A DNA stretch of 64,000 bases from Pseudoxanthomonas sp. Its GTDB lineage: Bacteria; Pseudomonadota; Gammaproteobacteria; Xanthomonadales; Xanthomonadaceae. Numbering within the stretch: position 1 is the first letter of the stretch; each line of letters starts with the position of its first letter. The notes under the pieces were generated by a model. The model did no database searches. It was not told the DNA's origin and saw nothing but the letters and a program-made list of their open reading frames with translations. The stretch spans positions 2,852,001-2,916,000 of the forward strand of contig NZ_CP114978.1 of NCBI RefSeq assembly GCF_027498035.1. The letters run 5' to 3'. A program made the position numbers and the translations under genes. Positions 26,503-34,616 of this stretch are shown here, in pieces.

Positions 26503-27693
26503 ATGTTGTTGCGCACCCCGAAACATGCCCTGCTCTCCCTGGCCGTCATTGGTCTGCTCGCCGGCACCGTTGCCGTTGATGCATCGGCACAGCAGACGCG
26601 TGAGCGCGCAGATCGCAAGAAAGGCGAGACCAAGCAGGAAGTGCTGTATCCGGAAGCCACGCGCCAGGCACCGGAAGCCAAGAACTCCCGCAAGGTCGCG
26701 CCCAAGGCCGAGAAGATGATCAAGGCCTACAACGATCAGGATTGGGCCAAGGCGCGGGCCGATGCCGATGAGATCATCGCCAACCCGGATGCCAACGATT
26801 ACGACAAGGCCCTGGCCGCACAGATCGCCTCGCAGGCCGCCTATAGCACTGACGACGAAGCCGCGACCGTGGCGTATCTCAAGCAGGTCATCGACCTCAA
26901 CGCGCTGGACAACAACGGCCACTACCAGGCCATGTACATGCTGGCCCAGCTGCAGCTGCAGGCCGAGCATTACCCGGAAGGCCTGGCCACGCTCGACAAG
27001 TACCTGGCCGAAACCAAATCGACCAAGCCGGAAGACCTGGCGCTGAAGGGCCAGGCGCTCTACCAGGCCGAGCGCTATGCAGAGGCCATTCCGCCGCTCA
27101 AGCAGGCCATCGCCGCCGCACCGGAACCCAAGTCGCAATGGGTGCAGGTCCTGATGGCCAGCTACGAGGCCAACAACCAGTCCGCCGAGGCCGTGCAGCT
27201 GGCCGAACAGCTGGCTGCCAAGTCGCCGAACGACAAGAACGCCCAGATCAACCTGGCCGTGATGTATTCGCAGAACGACCAGAAGGACAAGGCCGCCGCG
27301 ATCCTGGACAAGCTGCGCGCTTCCGGCCAGCTGACCGAAGAGAAGGAATACCGCCAGCTCTACGCGACCTACAGCAACATGGAAGGTCAGGAGAAGAACA
27401 CCATCGCGGTGATCCAGGACGGTCTGGCGAAAAATATCCTCAAGCCGAACCTCGAGGTGTATCAGATCCTGGCCCAGGCGTACTACTATTCAGAGCCGCC
27501 TCAGCTTCCCCAGGCCATCGAGTCCTGGCAGAAGGCGGCGCCCATGGACACCACCGGCGAGACGTATCTCAATCTCGCGCGCGTCCTGATGCAGGAAGGA
27601 CGTCCAGCCGAGGCCAAGAAGGCCGCTCAATCGGCGCTGGACAAAGGCGTCAAAAAACCGCAGGACGCGAAAAAGATCCTTGGTTCCAAGTGA
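26503..27693 (+). CDS. Periplasmic tetratricopeptide-repeat protein upstream of tonB
   Basis: A 396-residue exported protein with a signal peptide ending near ASAQQ (residue 30) and then TPR-like helical repeats throughout. Examples are NDQDWAKARADADEIIA, HYPEGLATLDKYLAE, ERYAEAIPPLKQAIA and GRPAEAKKAAQSALDKG. It has a good ribosome site (AGAGGTGATCC before ATG). It sits directly before tonB-exbB-exbD1-exbD2, separated from tonB by a 158-bp leader. Inference: it assists or scaffolds the TonB complex in the periplasm, as TPR proteins do in some TonB systems. No enzyme motif is seen. Confidence 0.8.
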   Translation: MLLRTPKHALLSLAVIGLLAGTVAVDASAQQTRERADRKKGETKQEVLYPEATRQAPEAKNSRKVAPKAEKMIKAYNDQDWAKARADADEIIANPDANDYDKALAAQIASQAAYSTDDEAATVAYLKQVIDLNALDNNGHYQAMYMLAQLQLQAEHYPEGLATLDKYLAETKSTKPEDLALKGQALYQAERYAEAIPPLKQAIAAAPEPKSQWVQVLMASYEANNQSAEAVQLAEQLAAKSPNDKNAQINLAVMYSQNDQKDKAAAILDKLRASGQLTEEKEYRQLYATYSNMEGQEKNTIAVIQDGLAKNILKPNLEVYQILAQAYYYSEPPQLPQAIESWQKAAPMDTTGETYLNLARVLMQEGRPAEAKKAAQSALDKGVKKPQDAKKILGSK

Positions 27694-27712
27694 TCGTTTG
27701 AAACCGATTACA

Positions 27713-27826
27713 CAGCAGTGGATAACTGCTGGAATCGCGACAAAGGATTGGGTTAAGCTGGGGATTCCCCTGCACTTCTGCAGTGGAATCCAACCGAACC
27801 GACATCGGCGTGCATCACCGCACGCC
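27713..27826 (+). promoter_or_regulatory. tonB leader with inverted repeats
   Basis: The 158-bp TPR-tonB gap contains CAGCAGT-GGATA-ACTGCTG (27713-27731, perfect 7-bp arms) and GGCGTGC-ATCACC-GCACGCC (27807-27826, perfect 7-bp arms). A short CTGCA/TGCAG pair lies between them. The first may be a weak terminator or an operator. The second lies in the likely 5' UTR of tonB. I see no convincing Fur box. Confidence 0.45.
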
Positions 27827-27851
27827 CCGTTTCCATTGAGTCCACTGGCGC

Positions 27852-28526
27852 ATGACTGAACAACTTGTCATCAATCGCTACAGAGAGCAGGAAGAGCCCA
27901 ACGGGCTCAACTGGTCCCGCATCATTGGCTTCGCATTCGTCATTGCGTTGCATGTTGCGGTCTTCCTGCTTCTGTTGATTCCCGCTGTCGCACCGCCGGC
28001 GCAGAAGGAGGAGGAACAGAAGATGCTGGTTCAGATCGTCGACCCGCCGCCGCCTCCCCCGCCGCCGCCGCCGCCGCCGCCGAAGCAGGACACGCCGCCG
28101 CCGCCGGTGAAGGAACTGTCGCCGCCGAGGCCGACGCCCGTCCCGCCGCCGCCGGAAGCGCCGCCGGTGGACGTGCCTGACCCGCGCCCGGTCGATACCT
28201 ACACGCCGCCTGCCCCGCCGTCACCGCCTGCTCCGACCCCGGACATCGGTGCCAGCGTGGACATCTCGTCCAAGAACATGAATCCGCCGCGTTATCCGCC
28301 GTCGGCCGCCCGCGCTGGCGTCGAAGGCACGGTGATTCTGATCATCGACGTCGATGCCAGCGGCAACGTCACCAACGTCTCGGTCGAAAAATCCAGCCGC
28401 AATCGCGATCTCGACCGTGCCGCGATGGAAGCAGCACGCAAGTGGCGCTTCAACCCCGGTAAGTCAGGCAGCCAGAGTGTCGCAGGGCGCGTCCGCGTCC
28501 CCGTCGACTTCAGCATGGGCGGCTGA
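27852..28526 (+). CDS. tonB: Energy transducer TonB
   Basis: TonB couples the inner-membrane proton gradient to outer-membrane receptors. The 224-residue protein has a 24-residue cytoplasmic tail, one transmembrane helix (IIGFAFVIALHVAVFLLLLIP) with the ExbB-contacting histidine, and a Pro-rich spacer with a run of 13 prolines. The C-terminal TonB domain reads NPPRYPPSAARAGVEGTV, GNVTNVSVEKSSRNRDLD and ARKWRFNPG. It is followed by exbB and two exbD genes, the arrangement reported for Xanthomonas campestris. It probably energises the three TonB receptors encoded in this window. Confidence 0.96.
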   Translation: MTEQLVINRYREQEEPNGLNWSRIIGFAFVIALHVAVFLLLLIPAVAPPAQKEEEQKMLVQIVDPPPPPPPPPPPPPKQDTPPPPVKELSPPRPTPVPPPPEAPPVDVPDPRPVDTYTPPAPPSPPAPTPDIGASVDISSKNMNPPRYPPSAARAGVEGTVILIIDVDASGNVTNVSVEKSSRNRDLDRAAMEAARKWRFNPGKSGSQSVAGRVRVPVDFSMGG

Positions 28527-28595
28527 CCCGGAACTGTTACACCCAGATAAGCGTCACCTAACCTCTCCACCAAATTTCCAACAAAGGTAAGCGTC

Positions 28596-29351
28596 ATGCT
28601 GCAGGAAACTCTGATCGCCGCCGCCGCGGGAGGCACCAATGCCGCCGCTGCTCTCAACCAGATGGGCTTCTCCCACCTGATCTCCGAAATGACCGGCAAC
28701 CCGGGCTCCTTCGTGGTGTCGTGGGTGGTGTTGCTGACCCTGGTCATCATGTCCGCTGCGTCCTGGTACTGGACCATCGTCAACATCATCAAGGGCGTGC
28801 GTCTGCGTTCGCAGGCTGATCGCGTGACCTCGGCTTTCTGGGAAACCAGCAACGCCCAGGACGCCATCCGCATCATGGAAGAGCAGCCGCGCAACGAGCC
28901 GTTCTCCAAGATCGCGCTGGACGCCGCCCAGGCTGCTGCCCACCACCAGCGTGCCGAAGGCACCGGTACCGGCGAAGCCCTGAGCCGTTCGGAGTTCGTC
29001 GACCGCGCCCTGCGCCAGGCCGTCACCCGCGAGAGCACCAAGATCCAGTCCGGCATGATCCTGCTGGCCACCGTCGGCGCGACTGCTCCGTTCGTGGGTC
29101 TGCTGGGTACGGTGTGGGGTATCTACGGCGCCCTGATCAAGATCGGTGCGACCGGCAACGCCGGCATCGACGCCGTCGCCGGCCCGGTGGGTGAAGCGCT
29201 GATCATGACCGCTATCGGCCTGTTCGTCGCGATCCCGGCCGTGTTCGCCTACAACTTCTTCAACAAGTTGAACTCCACCACGATCGCCAAGTTCGATACG
29301 TTCGCGCATGACCTGCACGACTTCTTCGCGACCGGCGCCCGCGTGCGCTGA
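28596..29351 (+). CDS. exbB: TonB-system proton channel subunit ExbB
   Basis: MotA/TolQ/ExbB family proton channel protein, 251 residues, with three hydrophobic segments. The N-terminal segment contains GSFVVSWVVLLTLVIMSAASWYW. The hallmark of the family follows: ILLATVGATAPFVGLLGTVWG and MTAIGLFVAIPAVFAYNFFN. Together with ExbD it drives TonB. It starts 69 bp after tonB and 46 bp before exbD1, consistent with one operon. Confidence 0.96.
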   Translation: MLQETLIAAAAGGTNAAAALNQMGFSHLISEMTGNPGSFVVSWVVLLTLVIMSAASWYWTIVNIIKGVRLRSQADRVTSAFWETSNAQDAIRIMEEQPRNEPFSKIALDAAQAAAHHQRAEGTGTGEALSRSEFVDRALRQAVTRESTKIQSGMILLATVGATAPFVGLLGTVWGIYGALIKIGATGNAGIDAVAGPVGEALIMTAIGLFVAIPAVFAYNFFNKLNSTTIAKFDTFAHDLHDFFATGARVR

Positions 29352-29397
29352 TTCGCGTAGATAACGAACTTACCGACTAGAAGTATCCGGAGGCCGT

Positions 29398-29829
29398 ATG
29401 GCATTCAGTAGCGGGGGCGGCAGTGGCGGCCCCATGGTAGACATCAACGTGACGCCCCTCGTGGACGTGATGCTGGTGCTGCTGATCATCTTCATCATCA
29501 CCACGCCGCTGATGTCGCAGAAGGTCAAGGTGCAGTTGCCCGAAACCACGTTCGTCCCCAACCCGGATGAATTGGCCAAGCGCACGCCGCCGATCAACAT
29601 CGCGGTGCTCGAGGACGGTTCGGTGTACTGGAACGACGAGCCTGTGACCAAGGACGTTCTTGAGTCGCGTCTGTCCTCGGCGGCCCAGCAGACACCGCAG
29701 CCGTCGTTGAACCTGCGTGGCGACAAGACCACCAAGATGTCCACGATCAACGAGATCACGCGCATCGCGCAGGGTCAGGGCATGCTGGACGTCGGTTTCG
29801 TTTCCACCAAGCCAACGAAGGGAGGCTGA
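29398..29829 (+). CDS. exbD1: TonB-system subunit ExbD (copy 1)
   Basis: ExbD/TolR family, 143 residues. The N-terminal MAFSSGGGSGGPMVDINVTP precedes the single helix LVDVMLVLLIIFIITTPLM, whose Asp is the protonatable residue. A periplasmic domain with INIAVLEDGSVYWND follows. It is closely related to the next gene at the N-terminus and helix but diverges in the periplasmic part. In Xanthomonas campestris exbD1 is reported as needed for iron uptake along with tonB and exbB, while exbD2 has a more specialised role. Confidence 0.95.
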   Translation: MAFSSGGGSGGPMVDINVTPLVDVMLVLLIIFIITTPLMSQKVKVQLPETTFVPNPDELAKRTPPINIAVLEDGSVYWNDEPVTKDVLESRLSSAAQQTPQPSLNLRGDKTTKMSTINEITRIAQGQGMLDVGFVSTKPTKGG

Positions 29830-29832
29830 GCC

Positions 29833-30243
29833 ATGGCCTTCAGTAGTGGTGGTGGCAAGGGCGCCATGTCCGAGATCAACGTGACCCCGTTGATCGACGT
29901 CATGCTGGTGCTGTTGATCATCTTCATCGTGACCGCGCCGATCATGACGTACCCGATCGACGTGGCGCTTCCGCAGCGTTCGACGACACCGCCGCCGACG
30001 CAGGAACCGCCGCCGCCGATCGATCTGCGGATCGACGCGTCCAACACGGTGTACTGGAACAACAATCCGGTCGCGGTCAGCGCGCTGCAGAGCATGATGG
30101 AGAACGAGGTCCAGAAGGACCCGACCAACCAGCCTCAGCTGCGCATCGACGCCAATCCGGATTCGCAGTACCAGACGATGGCCCAGGTGTTGGCTGCAGC
30201 GAAGAACGCACAGATGCTCAAGATCGGTTTCATGCAGCAGTAA
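29833..30243 (+). CDS. exbD2: TonB-system subunit ExbD (copy 2)
   Basis: Second ExbD, 136 residues, starting three bases after exbD1 stops. It has the same N-terminus (MAFSSGGGKGAMSEINVTP) and helix (LIDVMLVLLIIFIVTAP, with the proton-carrying Asp) and a distinct periplasmic domain (VDVALPQRSTTPP, IDLRIDASNTVYWN). The paired exbD genes are a Xanthomonad trait. A strong terminator follows and closes the operon. Confidence 0.95.
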   Translation: MAFSSGGGKGAMSEINVTPLIDVMLVLLIIFIVTAPIMTYPIDVALPQRSTTPPPTQEPPPPIDLRIDASNTVYWNNNPVAVSALQSMMENEVQKDPTNQPQLRIDANPDSQYQTMAQVLAAAKNAQMLKIGFMQQ

Positions 30244-30266
30244 TCGATCCGCGCATTGCTTGAAAG

Positions 30267-30300
30267 ACAACGCCGCCCGAAGGGGCGGCGTTGTTGTTTG
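30267..30300 (+). terminator. Rho-independent terminator of the tonB-exb operon
   Basis: A perfect 12-bp stem ACAACGCCGCCC with loop GAAG, followed by a T-rich tail (TGTTTG). It lies 23 bp after exbD2 and 52 bp before the convergent pdxJ stop. Confidence 0.85.
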
Positions 30301-30351
30301 CGTCAGCGAATCACGTCGAGCGCCAACGCGAGCTGGCCGCGCGGAAAACGA

Positions 30352-31131
30352 TCAGCGCCGGCGAATGTCTGTCGTGATGTCCAGGTAGCGGCGCACCGTG
30401 GTTTCCAGCCCGTCGTACAGGGCTTCGGAAATCAGCGCGTGGCCGATGGAGACTTCCTGTACGTTCGGCACCTCGGCGAGGAACAGGCCGAGATTGTCCT
30501 GGCTCAGATCGTGTCCGGCATTGACGCCCAGGCCGAGCTGCCCGGCGCGCAGTGCGGTTTCACGAAACAGGCCGAGCGTGTCCTGTGGATCGCCAGCCGG
30601 CCAGGCTGCCGCATAAGGGCCGGTGTACAGCTCCACGCGATCGGCGCCCATGGCCACGGCCGTAGGGAGCCCCGTGCAGCCGGCATCGACGAACAGGCTC
30701 ACCCTGCAATCCCAGGCCTTGAGCTGGCGCACCAGCGGCGCCAGCCGGACGCTGTCGCGCTCGAAATCAAAGCCATGGTCGGAGGTGAGCTGATCGTCGG
30801 AGTCAGGAACCAGTGTCACCTGCGCCGGACGGAGCTGCGCGCACAGATCCATCAGGCCGGGATAGCCCACGCGCGGCGGCGCGAAGGGATTGCCTTCGAT
30901 GTTGAGTTCGACCTGGAATTGCGCGGTGAGTCCGACCAGAGCGACCACGTCTTCGGCGGTGATGTGGCGACGATCCGGACGCGGATGCACGGTGATGCCC
31001 TGGGCACCAGCGGCCAGGCAGGTGTGCGCGGCCCGCACGACATCGGGTTCGATGCCGCCGCGTGAATTGCGCAGCACCGCGATCTTGTTGACGTTGACGC
31101 TAAGCGCGGTCGTGGCAGATTCAGTTGCCAT
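30352..31131 (-). CDS. pdxJ: Pyridoxine 5'-phosphate synthase PdxJ
   Basis: PdxJ condenses 1-deoxyxylulose 5-phosphate with 3-amino-2-oxopropyl phosphate to give pyridoxine 5'-phosphate. The 259-residue TIM barrel opens LSVNVNKIAVLRNSRGG and contains GITVHPRPDRRHI, VELNIEGNPF, VTLVPDS, GLGVNAGHDLS, and the C-terminal EVSIGHALISEAL. All are family motifs at normal length. Its ATG overlaps the stop of a small membrane-protein gene, so the two are coupled. It lies convergent to exbD2, as in Xanthomonas. Confidence 0.96.
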   Translation of the reverse strand: MATESATTALSVNVNKIAVLRNSRGGIEPDVVRAAHTCLAAGAQGITVHPRPDRRHITAEDVVALVGLTAQFQVELNIEGNPFAPPRVGYPGLMDLCAQLRPAQVTLVPDSDDQLTSDHGFDFERDSVRLAPLVRQLKAWDCRVSLFVDAGCTGLPTAVAMGADRVELYTGPYAAAWPAGDPQDTLGLFRETALRAGQLGLGVNAGHDLSQDNLGLFLAEVPNVQEVSIGHALISEALYDGLETTVRRYLDITTDIRRR

Positions 31132-31399
31132 CGCGCGGTTCCATCGAGGTGGCCGAAGCGCTCTGCCCGGCGGCCTTGCGTGCAGCGGCCTGCTCGCGCA
31201 GGCGATGCAGCTCGACCGGGTCGATCATGCCGCGGCCGCTGGTGTCGCTGTTGCCGGCGCGGGCCGAATACCAACCCATGATCCAGGCAACCAGCAGCGC
31301 CAGCGCGGCGAGCATGCTGACCGCCATCAAGACCATCGACGTGGTGCGCAGGGCCACGGCCATGGCGCCCAGCGAAAGCAGCAGGAAAAGCCAGTACAT
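31121..31399 (-). CDS. Small membrane protein cotranscribed with pdxJ
   Basis: A 92-residue protein with two N-terminal helices (about residues 1-17 and 20-44) followed by a polar, charged tail (VELHRLREQAAARKAAGQS). I recognise no family motif. Its 3' end overlaps the first bases of pdxJ by 11 bp, which suggests translational coupling, but no role in vitamin B6 synthesis can be inferred. It may be a lineage-specific protein. Confidence 0.65.
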   Translation of the reverse strand: MYWLFLLLSLGAMAVALRTTSMVLMAVSMLAALALLVAWIMGWYSARAGNSDTSGRGMIDPVELHRLREQAAARKAAGQSASATSMEPRDGN

Positions 31400-31459
31400 G
31401 AAGTGCCCGTCCGGTAAGGAGACGCTGTCGATTCTACCGATCTGGGCCAGCCCCGCGCG

Positions 31460-32914
31460 CTATAGAAATGGCGATGCCAGTCGGGCCAATGCCTCGGGCA
31501 GGCGGTTGCGCCAGAGGGAGCGGTTGCGTTCGTTGTGCACGCGGTTGGCGTTGGCGAATTCGCCTTCCAGCAGCGTGCTCAAGCGCGCGTTGAAGGCCGG
31601 TTCGCGGAACAGCAGCGCGACCTCGAAGTTCAGGCGGAAACTGCGGTGGTCAAAGTTCGCGCTACCCAGGATCGCCAGGTTGTCATCGCACAACAGCGCC
31701 TTGGTATGCAGCATGCGCGGGCCGTATTCGTAGACTTTGACCTTGGCTGCCAGTAGCTCGTCGAAATAGGAGCGCGCGGCGAAGGTCACCAGTTTCGAAT
31801 CGCTTTGCTTGGGCACCAGCAGGCGCACGTCCAGGCCAGCCAGCGCGGCCGAGGTCAGCGCCATCATCGCCGCCTCGCCAGGGACGAAGTACGGGGTCAC
31901 CAGCCAGACACGGCCGGTGGCCTCGTGGATCGCGCCCACCTGCAGGCGATGGATCGCTTCCCAGTCCGAATCCGGGCCGGATGTCAGCACCTGCACCGCA
32001 ATCTGGCCATGTGGCTGTTCCACGTTCGGCGCCCACAGCGTGGTGCCCTTGAAGTCTTCGCGCTTGTGGCCGCTGGCATAGATCCAATCCTCCACGAACA
32101 CCTGCTGCAGTCCGCGCACGATCTCGCCTTCCAGGCGCAAGTGCAGGTCGCGGTAGGCATTGGTGTTGAGCGCGTCGTTCTCTTCGTCGGTGATGTTGAT
32201 GCCGCCGGCAAACGCGACGGTGCCGTCGATCACCACGATCTTGCGGTGCGTGCGCAGGTTCACCCATGGCCGGGTGAAGGGACGGAATTGGGTGGGGTGG
32301 AACCAGCACTGCTGGCAGCCGGCGTCGAGCAGCGGTTTGAGGAAGCGCTGGTTGACCCTGCCCGCGCCGACGGCGTCCAGCAGCAGACGCACGTGCACAC
32401 CGGCGTTCGCGCGTTCGATCAGCGCATCGCGGATCCGCGTGCCGGTGCGGTCGCGTTCGAAGATGTAGTACTCCAGGTGCACATGATTGCGTGCCCGGCT
32501 GATCGCCTCGACCAAGGCATCGTAGGTTGCCGCACCGTCGACCAGCAGGTCCACGCGCGTGGCCGATGACGGCGGCAGACCGGTCACGGCCTGGCCCAGC
32601 AGTGCCAGCTCGGTGCAGATCTCGCTGGGCGGACAGATGGCTTCGTGGGCGCCCATGCCATCGCGCGAACGGTTGCGGCGCAGGCGCTGGCGTTTGATCT
32701 TCTGCGGACCCAATGCGAAGTAGATCAGAAAGCCCAGGTACGGTAGCGCCGCCAGCGACAGCACCCAGCTGACGGTGGCCACGGGTTCGCGCTTCTGCAG
32801 GATGATCCAGCCGCCGAGCACCAGCAGGTAAGCCAGCCAGGCGGCGGTGAGGTAGGTCTTCAGGTGCGGAATATCCGCGATGTCGTGCCAGAGCGTGGCG
32901 AGCAGGGCGAGCAT
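31460..32914 (-). CDS. cls: Cardiolipin synthase (PLD superfamily)
   Basis: Makes cardiolipin from two phosphatidylglycerol molecules at the inner membrane. The 484-residue protein has two N-terminal helices (LKTYLTAAWLAYLLVLGGWII and VSWVLSLAALPYLGFLIYFALG) and two HKD phospholipase-D motifs. The first is HRKIVVIDG followed by FAGGINI, and the second is HTKALLCDDNLAILGSANFDHRS. Length and topology fit the ClsA type, but subtype is not fixed by sequence here. It is divergent from the radical SAM gene, with the two 5' ends 58 bp apart. Confidence 0.92.
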   Translation of the reverse strand: MLALLATLWHDIADIPHLKTYLTAAWLAYLLVLGGWIILQKREPVATVSWVLSLAALPYLGFLIYFALGPQKIKRQRLRRNRSRDGMGAHEAICPPSEICTELALLGQAVTGLPPSSATRVDLLVDGAATYDALVEAISRARNHVHLEYYIFERDRTGTRIRDALIERANAGVHVRLLLDAVGAGRVNQRFLKPLLDAGCQQCWFHPTQFRPFTRPWVNLRTHRKIVVIDGTVAFAGGINITDEENDALNTNAYRDLHLRLEGEIVRGLQQVFVEDWIYASGHKREDFKGTTLWAPNVEQPHGQIAVQVLTSGPDSDWEAIHRLQVGAIHEATGRVWLVTPYFVPGEAAMMALTSAALAGLDVRLLVPKQSDSKLVTFAARSYFDELLAAKVKVYEYGPRMLHTKALLCDDNLAILGSANFDHRSFRLNFEVALLFREPAFNARLSTLLEGEFANANRVHNERNRSLWRNRLPEALARLASPFL

Positions 32915-32971
32915 GCGGCGATTCTAGAGGCTGTCGCGGACGCTGAGATGCGCGCTGGCTACGCTGATGGC

Positions 32972-34048
32972 ATGGGCGAGGCGATCAAAGGGCGTGGTTC
33001 GACCGGTTGGCTGCCGGGGCGTTTTGCCGTGACCACATCGGATGCGACCGACGACGGCTGGCACGAACGCGACCAGGATGGCGAAGTGGACGTGCTGCCG
33101 CGCACGCAGGTCACCGAGGAGCGTGCGCGCAGCATCATCAGCCGCAACAGCTCGCCGGACCTTCCGTTCTCGCAGACGCTCAATCCCTACAAGGGCTGCG
33201 AGCATGGGTGTTCGTATTGCTTCGCGCGCCCAAGCCACGCATATCTGGACCTGTCGCCGGGCCTGGATTTCGAAACCAGGCTCTATGCCAAGACCAATGC
33301 GCCTGAAGTCCTGCGCCGCGAACTGGCCAAGCCCGGGCATCAGGTCACGCCGATCTCGCTGGGCATCAACACCGACGCCTACCAGCCGCTCGAACGCCGG
33401 TTGAAACTCACCCGCCAGCTGATCGAAGTCTTCGCCGAAACCCGGCACCCGTTCACCCTGATCACCAAGAACGCGCTGGTCGAACGCGACCTGGATCTGC
33501 TCGCGCCGCTGGCTGCGCAGAACCTGGTGCATGTCGCGTTCTCGATCACCTCGCTGGACAACAAGCTGTCGTCGAAGCTCGAACCCCGTGCCTCGGCACC
33601 GCACGCGCGGCTACGCGCGATGAAAGCGCTGAGTGATGCCGGCGTGCCGGTCGGGGTGATGTTCGCGCCGGCGATCCCGTGGGTGAACGACGCGCATCTG
33701 GAAGGCGTGCTGGAAGCCGCCCGCGAGGCCGGCGCGCGTTCGGCCGGCTACGTGCTGCTGCGCCTGCCGCATGAAGTCGCGCCACTGTTCCGCGATTGGC
33801 TGGCCACGCACCTGCCGGATCGCGCTGCGCACGTGATGAGCACCGTGCAGCAGCTGCGCGGTGGCAAGGACTACGACAGTCGCTTCGGCAGCCGCATGCG
33901 CGGGCAGGGCGTCTATGCGGATCTGCTGGAGCGGCGGTTTGTGCTGGCGAGCAAGCGTTTCGGCTACGACCGACAGCGCTGGCCGGCGCTGGATTGCAGT
34001 CGCTTCATCGCCCCGCGCAAACCTTCGCCGCAGGGCGAGCTGTTTTAA
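32972..34048 (+). CDS. PA0069-family radical SAM protein
   Basis: Radical S-adenosylmethionine enzyme of the SplB-like PA0069 group, of unknown substrate. The 4Fe-4S motif CxxxCxxC is CEHGCSYC in NPYKGCEHGCSYCFARPSH. The barrel carries PISLGINTDAYQPLE, TLITKNALVERDLDLL, and SITSLDNKLSSKLEPRA, all found in this group. About 358 residues from ATG 32972; an ATG at 32948 is also in frame, and both lie inside the 58-bp divergent gap with cls. It is followed by a bidirectional hairpin shared with the convergent BON-domain gene. Confidence 0.85.
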   Translation: MGEAIKGRGSTGWLPGRFAVTTSDATDDGWHERDQDGEVDVLPRTQVTEERARSIISRNSSPDLPFSQTLNPYKGCEHGCSYCFARPSHAYLDLSPGLDFETRLYAKTNAPEVLRRELAKPGHQVTPISLGINTDAYQPLERRLKLTRQLIEVFAETRHPFTLITKNALVERDLDLLAPLAAQNLVHVAFSITSLDNKLSSKLEPRASAPHARLRAMKALSDAGVPVGVMFAPAIPWVNDAHLEGVLEAAREAGARSAGYVLLRLPHEVAPLFRDWLATHLPDRAAHVMSTVQQLRGGKDYDSRFGSRMRGQGVYADLLERRFVLASKRFGYDRQRWPALDCSRFIAPRKPSPQGELF

Positions 34049-34059
34049 GCCGGAACAAC

Positions 34060-34081
34060 AACGGCGCCCGAAAGCGCCGTT
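34060..34081. terminator. Hairpin shared by convergent genes
   Basis: AACGGCGC, loop CCGAAA, GCGCCGTT: a perfect 8-bp stem 12 bp after the radical SAM stop and 28 bp from the BON-domain stop. It lacks long T-runs on either side, so it is a modest bidirectional terminator. Confidence 0.55.
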
Positions 34082-34109
34082 GCCGCGCTGCTTGCAGTGC
34101 AGGCCCGGA

Positions 34110-34478
34110 CTACATCTTGCCGCCGACGACCAGCTTGTCGGCTTCGACTTTCTTGACGCCTTCGATCGCCTTGGCCTTGGTGACGGCGCGGTCCTTCTCG
34201 GCCCGGGTGGCGGCATGGCCGCTCAGCCAGACCACGCCGTCCTTGGTTTCCACCGAGACATCAGTACCGGATACGCCTTTGCTGGCCAGCAGGTCCGATT
34301 TCACCTTGGTGGTGATCCAAGTGTCCGTCCCGGGCTGGTTGGATGTTTCCGGCGGTGCCTGGGTGTCATGCGCCATGGTGCTGTGGTCGGCGCTGGTGGA
34401 CTGGGCCATGACCGGCGCCGCCACGATGCCGAGTGACATCACGCCGACGAACAGCAACGAAGTACGTTGGGTCTTCAT
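34110..34478 (-). CDS. Periplasmic BON-domain protein
   Basis: A 122-residue exported protein. Its signal peptide (MKTQRTSLLFVGVMSLGIVAAPVMA) ends near residue 25 and is followed by a polar linker and one BON domain. The domain reads DTWITTKVKSDLLASKGVSG, VSVETKDGVVWLSGHA, and a final VEADKLVVGGKM. BON domains of the OsmY type bind membranes and are commonly stress induced. ATG 34478 gives the signal peptide, whereas the in-frame upstream start at 34514 would place twelve charged residues before it. Confidence 0.85.
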   Translation of the reverse strand: MKTQRTSLLFVGVMSLGIVAAPVMAQSTSADHSTMAHDTQAPPETSNQPGTDTWITTKVKSDLLASKGVSGTDVSVETKDGVVWLSGHAATRAEKDRAVTKAKAIEGVKKVEADKLVVGGKM

Positions 34479-34616
34479 GGTGGGCTCCTTGGCAGAGCGT
34501 TGAGGTGGGCGCACCGTGACCTGAATCCGGTTGGGCGACGGTGACAGGAAACGCCTTCCCGTCGTCGCGCCGATTGAACGAATCGTGCTGCGTCGCGCCA
34601 GCGGTGCGGCAAACCC

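Noticed and set aside
27713..27731. Fur box or DnaA box before tonB
   Set aside because: GTGGATAAC is only a partial DnaA match, and there is no GATAAT-type repeat for Fur.
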